This document shows positions 53,821 to 61,483 of a DNA stretch of 64,000 bases, piece by piece. Source of the DNA: Fibrobacterota bacterium. Its GTDB lineage: Bacteria; Fibrobacterota; Chitinivibrionia; Chitinivibrionales; Chitinispirillaceae. The notes under the pieces are model-generated. The model did no database searches and was not told the DNA's origin. It worked only from the letters and a program-made list of their open reading frames with translations. Where the stretch lies: contig JAEWVR010000041.1 in NCBI GenBank assembly GCA_023459055.1, positions 1 through 64,000 on the forward strand, in the 5' to 3' direction. How positions within the stretch are numbered: the stretch's first letter is position 1; every line of letters begins with the position of its first letter. The translations under genes and the position numbers were made by a program.

Positions 53821-54708
53821 TCACTCCTGCCAGCAATTTCCGGCATCAATTTCAGCAAGCAGCGATCGAATGTCTTGATTATCTTTAGGATTCAACCAAA
53901 GCATTTTTTCAAAAATCAGCCGGGCAGCTTCATTGTTACCCATACGCCAGAGCGATAATCCATATCCGTATAAGCATCGCAGATACGGCCGGTTACTAAT
54001 ATGATCCCATGGCAACAAACCGTTAAAATCCCCATCAATACTTAATTCTGCTATTTTCACACCGACCTCATAGCGAATTAATGTTTCATAAGGTAGCTTA
54101 CCATTAGTATGATTGAAATCCCAGTTTCCTAAATGTACATGCGCATCAATACACCTTAGATCTTCAGCAAGAAGATCTTTCAGTATTTTAAATCCTGCCT
54201 CGTTGTCACCATCCTGAAAGGCATCAACTGATTTACTTATTGGATCATCTTCCAAGCTATCAGGATCATAAAACGGAAGAACCTGTTCCATTTCGTACAT
54301 TTTTCGGGGACCATAGGCTATTATCGGCAGGTAGTATTTTTTGTAAGGATCATTGTCATCCAACAGCTCCGTCTCGTCCGGTTGAAACATGCCCACCTCT
54401 TTAATTCCCAATGGAGTTAGATCAAGTGCTTCAATATCAAGACGACGATCTATGGTTTCTCCACTCATGTAAACCGTATTCTTGAACTGCCATATTTTTG
54501 ATGGGATAACGGTAATTACTTCACCTTCAACATCCCGGTTAACGGTTCTATAGGTAACTGGAAGCTGAGAAGAGATTAGTTTACACCGAATTCCGGTTTG
54601 CTTGACAACTAAGACTGCCAGATCAACAGGTTCATCAATTTGAATGTTAATCTGATCAATAAGTCGTTCACCTGCTGGGTATTTTGGATTTTTGTTTATT
54701 TGAGGCAT
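53821..54708 (-). CDS. TPR-containing protein of unknown function
   Basis: About 295 residues. The N-terminal half has an OB/beta-rich look (VDLAVLVVKQTGIRCKLI, EVITVIPSKIWQFKNTVYMSGE), and the C-terminal part carries tetratricopeptide-like helices: CIDAHVHLGNWDFNHT, YEVGVKIAELSIDGDFNGLLPWDHISNRPYLRCLYGYGLSLWRMGNNEAARLIFEKMLWLNPKDNQDIRSLL. Similar TPR proteins with LPWxxIxNRPFLRC are common in bacteria without known function. ATG 54708 (CTGGAG upstream) is preferred over 54786. The frame continues 60 codons past the TGA. Confidence 0.75.
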   Translation of the reverse strand: MPQINKNPKYPAGERLIDQINIQIDEPVDLAVLVVKQTGIRCKLISSQLPVTYRTVNRDVEGEVITVIPSKIWQFKNTVYMSGETIDRRLDIEALDLTPLGIKEVGMFQPDETELLDDNDPYKKYYLPIIAYGPRKMYEMEQVLPFYDPDSLEDDPISKSVDAFQDGDNEAGFKILKDLLAEDLRCIDAHVHLGNWDFNHTNGKLPYETLIRYEVGVKIAELSIDGDFNGLLPWDHISNRPYLRCLYGYGLSLWRMGNNEAARLIFEKMLWLNPKDNQDIRSLLAEIDAGNCWQE

Positions 54709-55002
54709 AACAGCATTCTCCAGTAGTAGTATCAATTCCAACATTGCCGCCACAAAGATAGTTATTTTCCCTGGCATAAAACCCAATTGATTTATTTACC
54801 AGTTTCCACCCACTACCAAAAACATTAGTACACTTTTTCCACAACCATAAGATTACTACAATTAAAAAGATGGGTGCGCATTAAGCACACATTGCCAGCT
54901 GTAGCTACCGGTAGACTAAACATTAAGATATTATGACTACTGGCAGCAGCTGCCTGGTCAATCATAATATCAACAACAAACCGTGTTTTGAGAACAGGTC
55001 GA

Positions 55003-56745
55003 CTACTTTTCCGGTTGTGTCAATGGAACTCCGGCGCGGTCACAGGAATAGAAGACTCTGTAGTCCGGGTCGGCGGGGAGGCCCTTTTTTTCTACCCAGT
55101 CGGCTGCAGCGCAGGATGGGCGGCAGCAGTCCTCCATGGTAGTGGTCTCGTACATTTTGCCGTTGGAGCCCTTCTTCCAAAAGGAAGCGTCTTTTGCAGC
55201 CTGCTCAGCGGTGATGAGTCCGTCTACCTTTGGCAGCCCCTGATCCAGTAGCTTGAGACCGGTAACCCGGGTGATGGCTTCAGGGCATTCCACGCGACGC
55301 ACATAGACAGACCAGTTGGCATGGTGCAGTGATTTAGCCTGATTGGCTTCAATACAGGATTTTCTCGCATATTCGGTAATCTTCGGATCGGCATGAGTAA
55401 TCTTGTTGCAGGTTGCCGTTACTTTATCCTGACACTTTTCTGACGCGAGGCTCGAATCGGTGACCCATTGATACTGGTTTTTGCATTCGCTCCAATGGGA
55501 AATCGGTTTTACGCCACCGGAATGGCCTCCCTCCGCAGGATAGGATTCGTAGAGGTATTGCCCGGAGGTGGATGTCGCCCCGAGCCCTGGACCGCAGCCA
55601 TTGTGAGCACCGAAACCGCCACCACCCATGTAAATGTCGAATGTGTTCCTCGTAGCCGCAGTGTTGAAACTCTGAGCAATAATCGGTTTGGGAATGGGTA
55701 CCGCTGATGCCGGATTGCTGACATTGTCAGGATTCAATTGAACCTGCCGCTCGTTATCCGGACTCGGCCAGGCGTAGATCATCTGGTAGCACTCGCCGCA
55801 GGTACTTACCTCGTCGCCGTCGATGAACCCGAAGTCCGCGTCGTGGCCTACAACGGCGTAGAGATACTCTTCGTTGCCGTCATCAATCGCGGCTTGAAGC
55901 ATCTCCGGGCTGTGGAGCATGAATCTCGGACAGATAAACGTGACGGCAGCACCGGGCTTCGACGTTTGGCTCTCGCTGCATGCGTTGATGGTTGAGCATA
56001 CGCCACCACATGCTGAGTTAGGATCACCAGGGATACAATCCTTGACATAATCCCAGGCGTTGCAATAGCTCGGTGGCGGCAGACGATAAGAGACCCCGGC
56101 TTTTTTCAGAACGATATCATGTGGTCCGGATGTATAGGATTCGATGGTTATAACAGTAGTTTGATAACCACTTTTAGTGACTTTGATGGTATCGATCACA
56201 GCACTCATCTTGGCAAGGTTCCGTGAAGTTTTACTATCCCCTTTAGAGACTGAACCTGTATAACCAGCGACACCTGCCATGACCGGCAATTTAAAATATG
56301 CCACAGTACCACCGATATCAGCCTTTATCAATACTATCTTCTGCGACAAAGACGGTCTTACCGGGTTTATAGTATGATTCCCGGACGGGAGCTTTTTATC
56401 AGTCACATATTCAATGAAGGTTCCGTCAAGCTGATACAGACTGACCTTCACATGAAGATTTGGTTCATGAATAGTAATAGCCAACAGACCGTTTTGAAGA
56501 GCAGCCGAAAAAGAACCATTTTGAACCCGCTGTAATCTTACGGACGATGACAGTTCAAATTGCCAGTTACCCGAGGCATCCGTAGTCGTTGATTTACCGG
56601 CTTTGACCAGTTGTACAGTCGCACCCTCAACACTTGCCCCGGCTCCATCTTTAACCGTACCTGAAAGTGTCTGAGATGAAACTGACAGGTTGAACAGGAA
56701 AACAATAATTAAGAAAAGACAATTAAAACGTAACTTAATTTGCAT
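55003..56745 (-). CDS. Secreted GH45-type endoglucanase, apparently circularly permuted
   Basis: A 580-residue secreted protein: signal 1-24, carboxypeptidase-regulatory-like domain (~26-65), a beta-rich module containing VSLYQLDGTFI (~68-160), linker, then the GH45 domain from ~220. The GH45 core has CGECYQM, the acid Asp370 in NTFDIYMGGGGFGAHNGC, HWSECKNQ and VRRVECPEAITRVTG. The hallmark first strand of GH45 (YWDCCKPSC, with the base Asp) is not at its start but at the very C-terminus as TTMEDCCRPSCA (Asp539), followed by the Cys of FYSC. The catalytic half is visibly more GC-rich than the N-terminal half, suggesting a chimeric origin. ATG 56745 follows TTGAGG. Confidence 0.85.
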   Translation of the reverse strand: MQIKLRFNCLFLIIVFLFNLSVSSQTLSGTVKDGAGASVEGATVQLVKAGKSTTTDASGNWQFELSSSVRLQRVQNGSFSAALQNGLLAITIHEPNLHVKVSLYQLDGTFIEYVTDKKLPSGNHTINPVRPSLSQKIVLIKADIGGTVAYFKLPVMAGVAGYTGSVSKGDSKTSRNLAKMSAVIDTIKVTKSGYQTTVITIESYTSGPHDIVLKKAGVSYRLPPPSYCNAWDYVKDCIPGDPNSACGGVCSTINACSESQTSKPGAAVTFICPRFMLHSPEMLQAAIDDGNEEYLYAVVGHDADFGFIDGDEVSTCGECYQMIYAWPSPDNERQVQLNPDNVSNPASAVPIPKPIIAQSFNTAATRNTFDIYMGGGGFGAHNGCGPGLGATSTSGQYLYESYPAEGGHSGGVKPISHWSECKNQYQWVTDSSLASEKCQDKVTATCNKITHADPKITEYARKSCIEANQAKSLHHANWSVYVRRVECPEAITRVTGLKLLDQGLPKVDGLITAEQAAKDASFWKKGSNGKMYETTTMEDCCRPSCAAADWVEKKGLPADPDYRVFYSCDRAGVPLTQPEK

Positions 56746-56817
56746 TTGGTACCTCAATGATAGTGTAACAGCCGAAGCCTATCTTATATTAAATAGCCAC
56801 ATCCACGTCTTAAAACT

Positions 56818-56901
56818 AAATAATAACCTAATTATAACCAAATAATAACTGGACTATACATAAATATAGCCAAATTATTGCCAAATAGTAACAGTTATTG
56901 G
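56818..56901. repeat. 11-bp phased degenerate repeats upstream of the GH45 gene
   Basis: Consecutive units AAATAATAACC, TAATTATAACC, AAATAATAACT, then (after one diverged unit) AAATATAGCC, AAATTATTGCC and AAATAGTAACA follow with 11-bp (once 10-bp) period. They lie 73-156 bp before the GH45 start, so they probably bind a regulator on one helix face or create bent DNA. Confidence 0.55.
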
Positions 56902-57110
56902 ATAAACGATTTTAAAACTTCAGGAGTTTTATCATCTGCAGACACACTATAAATTGTCTCTGGTGAATTCAAGTAAGTAAAGCTATCGAGTACTAATTTA
57001 CCCCTTCTAGTTTTTTGTCCTTTATGAAATAGTCGATAACACATGGCATCAGCAGAGGTTGGTTCCCCAGAAAAATAATAAGATTTTAGGTTTTTAATTA
57101 TCCAGTTCAT
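56895..57110 (-). CDS. Small hypothetical protein
   Basis: A 71-residue frame starting by ATGA overlap with the winged-helix remnant upstream. The sequence (MNWIIKNLKSYYFSGEPTSADAM) shows no named motif, signal or membrane segment. Overlap suggests that it was translated together with that gene; it may be part of the same decayed locus. Confidence 0.35.
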   Translation of the reverse strand: MNWIIKNLKSYYFSGEPTSADAMCYRLFHKGQKTRRGKLVLDSFTYLNSPETIYSVSADDKTPEVLKSFIQ

Positions 57111-57454
57111 TTGTCTGAAACAAGCTGCCAGTATCCACCGTTGTCGGGACCGATCCGTTTTAGTAAACCCAGCTTTTTTAATTTTTCTAAATTTCGTTCC
57201 ACAGAACGAATAGTAATCCCAATTTCTTTCGCCATTTCCGGAGCAGTTATTTCTCTGTTTTTTGCAACTAACCTGATTATTTTATCAGTAGTTTTACCTT
57301 CTCTTGTAGATCCAGCCATATCACCGACGTTATCACTTATTGCTTCACCGTATTGCCTGATTGTTTCCAGTTTAAAGCTCAGTACAACAGAATCGAACTC
57401 TATTAAAAATTCCGGTCTGGTATGATTATAAGCCCTCCAGTTATCTCCATATTC
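57107..57454 (-). pseudogene. C-terminal remnant of an AlbA_2/RecG-related ATP-binding regulator with winged helix
   Basis: The frame is open from 57454 after a TGA and ends at 57107. Residues TRPEFLIEFDSVVLSFKL and the winged helix IIRLVAKNREITAPEMAKEIGITIRSVERNLEKLKKLGLLKRIGPDNGGYW are the typical C-terminus of large AlbA_2-domain (Schlafen-like) or RecG-C-like regulators. The AlbA_2 part is missing, and upstream frames are interrupted, so this is a 5'-truncated gene. A 70-residue ORF from ATG 57319 could still encode a free winged helix. Confidence 0.6.
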
Positions 57455-57657
57455 TCAAAATAACGGCAGCGTTGAATTCTTCGCATTGAAAACTCTCTGC
57501 TCAACAATTATTTTACACTAATAAATAAAACGTAACTATTTATTTACATACGCGGTTTTATCGCCGAATTTTCGTCAGAGTATTATTTTTGAGCTAGCGT
57601 TTGTTAAGAAAATGATTTTCTATAACATACCGCAGAATAAAGACTTAGATACTATCA

Positions 57658-57746
57658 GGAGAGATGCCCGAGTGGTTGATGGGGGCGGTCTCGAAAACCG
57701 TTGTGCTGGGTAACTGGCACCCAGGGTTCGAATCCCTGTCTCTCCG
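57658..57746 (+). tRNA. tRNA-Ser (CGA)
   Basis: An 89-nt class II tRNA with acceptor GGAGAGA/TCTCTCC, anticodon loop CTCGAAA (anticodon CGA), a long variable arm (GTGCTGGGTAACTGGCAC) and T-arm GGTTCGAATCC. CCA is not encoded. Confidence 0.95.
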
Positions 57747-57802
57747 AAATAAAAAGGTGAACATGGTATTGTACCATGTTCACCTTTTTATTTCGGAGAG
57801 AC
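57738..57802. repeat. 31-bp perfect palindrome beginning in the tRNA-Ser acceptor stem
   Basis: Arms 57738-57768 and 57772-57802 are perfectly complementary around a TTG loop. The left arm covers the last nine bases of tRNA-Ser, so the right arm carries an inverted copy of the tRNA 3' end. The inner part with a T-run can act as terminator. Confidence 0.85.
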
Positions 57803-57809
57803 TTTCCGT

Positions 57810-57957
57810 GCAAGGACCGTTCGACCACCGAACGGAAGTGAGGTAGCGGCGAGGCTTTGGGAGCCAATCCCTTTCCCGCATACCATATTATTAACTAACG
57901 CAAAATGTTCCCTTTGTTATTTCAAATGAACTTTGCATGCAAGGATCATTCGACCAC
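57810..57957. repeat. REP-like repeats downstream of tRNA-Ser
   Basis: GCAAGGACCGTTCGACCAC (57810-57828) recurs as GCAAGGATCATTCGACCAC at 57939-57957. The first copy includes a CCGTTCG/CGAACGG hairpin (57817-57835). No gene is recognised between them. Confidence 0.5.
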
Positions 57958-57982
57958 TAAAAGAAAGATTGCTTGTCACTCG

Positions 57983-59563
57983 TCACCTGTCACTCGTCGC
58001 TTCCTTACCCGAGCGAAATGTCTTTATATCACGCGACATATCATCAATATCCTTCCGGATCTGATGTATCTCCGGGGTATTAAGGTTTTCAATTATAGCC
58101 AACCGTTTCTCAAGTTCCTCAATGCGATTTTCAAGACGGTTTGCTTCGGATGTAATCCAATATACCACCTCATTGTGTACTTCTTCATACACCGCATTTC
58201 GCATTACTAATTCCGGAGAAATTTCAGCGGACGTATCAAGAAGATTATCATCAGGATCATCACATGCTGTATTGTCAACATCAATCATCTCCTGTATTTT
58301 CTTCTGGCTGTCTATCATTGTAACTGCTGAGTCTTTTTTATTCATTGCTTTATCAGGTGACAAGCCAACAGAATCAGTAAATAGTACCAGCGGATGCGAT
58401 CTGGTTTCATCATCATGCTCTACATAAATAAGTGAATCGTTATTACATGTTGTTGAATCCGTTTCGTCAGAGGTATCAATAAATATGTGATCCGTATCAA
58501 TTTTAATTTCATAGTCTTCGTTTTTATTATCAATTGTTTTGTTTTCGGACACCACAGTGGATTCTCTTAAATCCGGCATCGACAATTGTATCGTCTCTTC
58601 CTCAAAAGGCCTGCTGCTTACTTTGTATGCTTTCAGTTCTTCAGGATCAATCTCTGGAAGTGTTAACTCCTTTGCTTTCTGTACTTTACGTTTTTTAAGA
58701 AGCACATATACTGCAACAAATAAAAACAAAAGTGACAACAGAAGTGTTACAATGATCGTTACCGGCGCATGCTTTTTTTCTGGTACAGGTTCGAGAAAAT
58801 CTGATTTGTAAACAATCGGTACCGGTGTCGTATCTTTTGCATTTTTTATAACAGTATCAGATCCCGTCAGTTCCTTTTGTTGTAAAGTATCTATATCATT
58901 TGACAGACTTGAAACCGCCTGAATACTATCCTGATTTTGTGTATGAATGATGATATTCGAGATTGATGAAAGTGAAATAGTGTCTGACGTAAATTCACCA
59001 ATAGTCGAATATTTTTGCTTATATACGACCTGACTATTTAGAAACAATCCTACAGATGTTTGCGAATCGACAGTCGCCATCGAAAGTATCCCGGATGGTT
59101 TTATTTTTGCAGTTATCACACCGTTAAACACAGAATCATTCGCAATAATTGGCCATGCCCAAAAGAAGAATGTTGCGCCCGATGAATCACGGGTTGTACC
59201 ATAATATGATGATCTTTTATTTTTTGCATGTAAAAACCACCTCTGGTCTGATACATCTCTCATCTTAAATTCGCCATTATCCGATGAAATCTCATTGATA
59301 ACCATCCCATTCGAATTGATACGCATCAGAGTGGCAATTGATGGAATTTTCTTGAGTACCGTTTTAAAGAACGAATTCATGGAATCAACACCCATAGTAC
59401 CGATCTTTTTCGTTGATGCAATCCCGCTGAACCGGTCATCCATTTTTCTGATAATCGTTGTAATATCACTTGCATCAGATGCAAATGTATGAAATGGTAT
59501 AATCAATACTAAAAGAACATGCCACTTTTTAAAAACCTCGTAAATCAGGAAAAACAGACGCAT
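57983..59563 (-). CDS. Membrane protein with periplasmic Cache-like sensor and long cytoplasmic tail
   Basis: About 526 residues. A signal-anchor (~6-28) and a second membrane helix (~267-290, TIIVTLLLSLLFLFVAVYVLL) enclose a periplasmic Cache-type domain (MRINSNGMVINEIS, DVSDQRWFLHAK, SGATFFFWAWPIIANDSVFNGVITAKI). The cytoplasmic tail is acidic, low-complexity and ends in a coiled coil (NRLENRIEELEKRLAIIENL). No kinase, methyl-accepting, GGDEF or HAMP output is present, so it would need a partner. The stop codon lies inside a TGAC-type spacer repeat. ATG 59563 follows TGGAG. Confidence 0.8.
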   Translation of the reverse strand: MRLFFLIYEVFKKWHVLLVLIIPFHTFASDASDITTIIRKMDDRFSGIASTKKIGTMGVDSMNSFFKTVLKKIPSIATLMRINSNGMVINEISSDNGEFKMRDVSDQRWFLHAKNKRSSYYGTTRDSSGATFFFWAWPIIANDSVFNGVITAKIKPSGILSMATVDSQTSVGLFLNSQVVYKQKYSTIGEFTSDTISLSSISNIIIHTQNQDSIQAVSSLSNDIDTLQQKELTGSDTVIKNAKDTTPVPIVYKSDFLEPVPEKKHAPVTIIVTLLLSLLFLFVAVYVLLKKRKVQKAKELTLPEIDPEELKAYKVSSRPFEEETIQLSMPDLRESTVVSENKTIDNKNEDYEIKIDTDHIFIDTSDETDSTTCNNDSLIYVEHDDETRSHPLVLFTDSVGLSPDKAMNKKDSAVTMIDSQKKIQEMIDVDNTACDDPDDNLLDTSAEISPELVMRNAVYEEVHNEVVYWITSEANRLENRIEELEKRLAIIENLNTPEIHQIRKDIDDMSRDIKTFRSGKEATSDR

Positions 59564-59828
59564 TGCAACTCCATTAAGAATTATCATACAAGCTACAGTA
59601 ACTTAGCAACACAGTTCACCATAAAGATAAAAAGAATAAATAATGCCATTGGGATTACTACTTCAATGTATCAGGGTTTTGAAAACTTTATGTTGTATCA
59701 GGCTAAATATAAAATCAGGCCAAATAAAAAAAAGTAAAATGTGTACTACACTTACAGGTAATAGTATTTTACTATAAGTAGTGCAGTTGCATTAAGAATG
59801 TAAATAAAATCCATAAAGGATTCACGCT

Positions 59829-60293
59829 ATGGAAATCGACACAAAAGCACCGGATTTCAGTCTATTCAACGCTGAGAATAAAGAAATTTCACTTAAACAA
59901 TATATTGGAAAATGGGTTGTTTTATACTTTTACCCTAAAGATAACACCTCCGGTTGCACCCGCGAAGCAATCGATTTTTCGAAACTTAATTCAAAATTCT
60001 CCAAGGAAAATGCCGTTATAATTGGTATAAGTCCCGACTCGCAGAAATCACATACCAATTTCATTAACAAGCAATCACTGACCATTGAATTACTTAGTGA
60101 TCCCGATCATACAGTAGCAGAGATGTATGGTGTATGGCAAAAAAAAGAGTTATACGGAAAAAAGTATATGGGTATTGTCCGTTCAACTTTCCTTATTAAT
60201 CCTGATGGAATTATTCGGGAAATCTGGAACAAAGTCAACGTTACACAGCATGCAGAAACTGTTTTTGATACACTTTGTACACTTAAGAGGTAA
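59829..60293 (+). CDS. bcp: Thioredoxin-dependent thiol peroxidase (Bcp/PrxQ-type peroxiredoxin)
   Basis: A 154-residue peroxiredoxin reducing hydroperoxides. KAPDFSL, VLYFYPKDNTSGCTREA (peroxidatic Cys in SGCT), ISPDSQKSH and RSTFLINPDG are intact. The resolving Cys found five residues after the peroxidatic Cys in E. coli Bcp is Ile here (CTREAI), so the enzyme is of the 1-Cys-like PrxQ subtype or uses another thiol. It may be co-transcribed with the PLP-enzyme gene 10 bp downstream. Confidence 0.93.
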   Translation: MEIDTKAPDFSLFNAENKEISLKQYIGKWVVLYFYPKDNTSGCTREAIDFSKLNSKFSKENAVIIGISPDSQKSHTNFINKQSLTIELLSDPDHTVAEMYGVWQKKELYGKKYMGIVRSTFLINPDGIIREIWNKVNVTQHAETVFDTLCTLKR

Positions 60294-60303
60294 TCAACCA
60301 GTT

Positions 60304-61368
60304 ATGTCTTTATTTACAAAAACTCCGGAATATAGTCTTAAGTTACCAAAAATCAATTTTGGTAATTTCCCGACACCGCTTCAAAAACTTGACTCTTTGG
60401 GCAGGCAGTTTTCCCGTAACAACCTTTATGTCAAATGTGATAACTGCAGTGGTGACTTATACGGAGGAAACAAAGTAAGGAAGCTTGAGTATCTGCTTGC
60501 TGATGCACAAAAACAAAAGGCGAAACGTCTAATAACAAGTGGCTTTATTGGTTCGAATCATGCATTGGCAACTGCACTATATGGCATTAAATATGGATTT
60601 AATGTTACACTTACGTTATTTGGTATACAAAAAGGAGATCACGTTTGTCATAATCTCATCGCGGATTATCAATCAGGTGCCGACATTGTGCACTATGAAT
60701 CATTCGATCAGTATCAACAGGACCTTCCACGACTCCTTAAACAGTATGAGCACCTTGATGGTACTGCACCATATCTCATACCTGCCGGAGGTACATCACC
60801 AATCGGAGTAGCCGGATATGTCAATGCTGCCTTTGAACTAAAAACACAACTTGACACATTAAATATTAGCGAGCCTGTTAAAATTTTTGTCCCTTTCGGC
60901 ACGATGGGAACTGTTGCAGGTATTATCATCGGATTAAAGGCATCAGGTATTCATGGCTCTGTCGTTGCAGTGTCTGTTGTCCCCTCTTTTGTTGCAAGCA
61001 GAAATGCACTTATTGATTTGCTTAATGATAGCATCAGTTTGTTTACATCGTTAGATTCATCATTTTCAACAATGCGGATATGTGATGATGATTATGCGAT
61101 TGATACTACACAGTTTGGTGAAGGTTACGGGATAAGTACTGTAAAAACTGATCAGGCAATTGAAATGTTCAAACTACAGGAATCAATTACTCTTGATCCG
61201 GTTTACAGCGGAAAAGCAGCTGCATCATTTATTGATCATATCGAAAACTGCAACAAAAATGATTACTGTATTTTCTGGAATACAAAAAGTTCAGTACCCT
61301 TTACACATCAGGAGAATATAAGACCGCTGCCTGATTGGCTGCTTAAACTGCTTGAACGTTGTAAATAA
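60304..61368 (+). CDS. PLP-dependent D-cysteine desulfhydrase / ACC deaminase family enzyme
   Basis: A 354-residue fold-II PLP enzyme. The PLP Lys is in YGGNKVRKLEYLL; SGFIGSNHALATALYG, IPAGGTSPIGVAGYVNAAFEL (phosphate-binding loop nearby) and VPFGTMGTVAGIIIGL complete the family set. Likely reaction is beta-elimination from D-cysteine or a related amino acid; a true ACC deaminase is less likely in this setting. ATG 60304 is used; the longer frame overlaps bcp. GAGG lies upstream. Confidence 0.88.
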   Translation: MSLFTKTPEYSLKLPKINFGNFPTPLQKLDSLGRQFSRNNLYVKCDNCSGDLYGGNKVRKLEYLLADAQKQKAKRLITSGFIGSNHALATALYGIKYGFNVTLTLFGIQKGDHVCHNLIADYQSGADIVHYESFDQYQQDLPRLLKQYEHLDGTAPYLIPAGGTSPIGVAGYVNAAFELKTQLDTLNISEPVKIFVPFGTMGTVAGIIIGLKASGIHGSVVAVSVVPSFVASRNALIDLLNDSISLFTSLDSSFSTMRICDDDYAIDTTQFGEGYGISTVKTDQAIEMFKLQESITLDPVYSGKAAASFIDHIENCNKNDYCIFWNTKSSVPFTHQENIRPLPDWLLKLLERCK

Positions 61369-61483
61369 GAAACAAACGTTAGTTTTTAATACGTTATGCA
61401 TGTGCAGTAAATACTTATTCTTTATCGACTCTGTCTTGTAACTATAGATTCATCAATCACATTATTTCCTGATATTGTTATTT

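Noticed and set aside
53638..53823. Selenocysteine or other programmed read-through at the TGA
   Set aside because: No conserved Cys/Sec context or SECIS-like hairpin directly after the TGA was seen, and the protein family normally ends near this point.
54933..55995. Forward frames opposite the GH45 catalytic region
   Set aside because: They are explained by the higher GC content; the reverse strand carries the signal peptide and catalytic motifs.
57655..57867. Two short frames across tRNA-Ser and its palindrome
   Set aside because: They share residues only because of the inverted repeat and overlap a tRNA gene.
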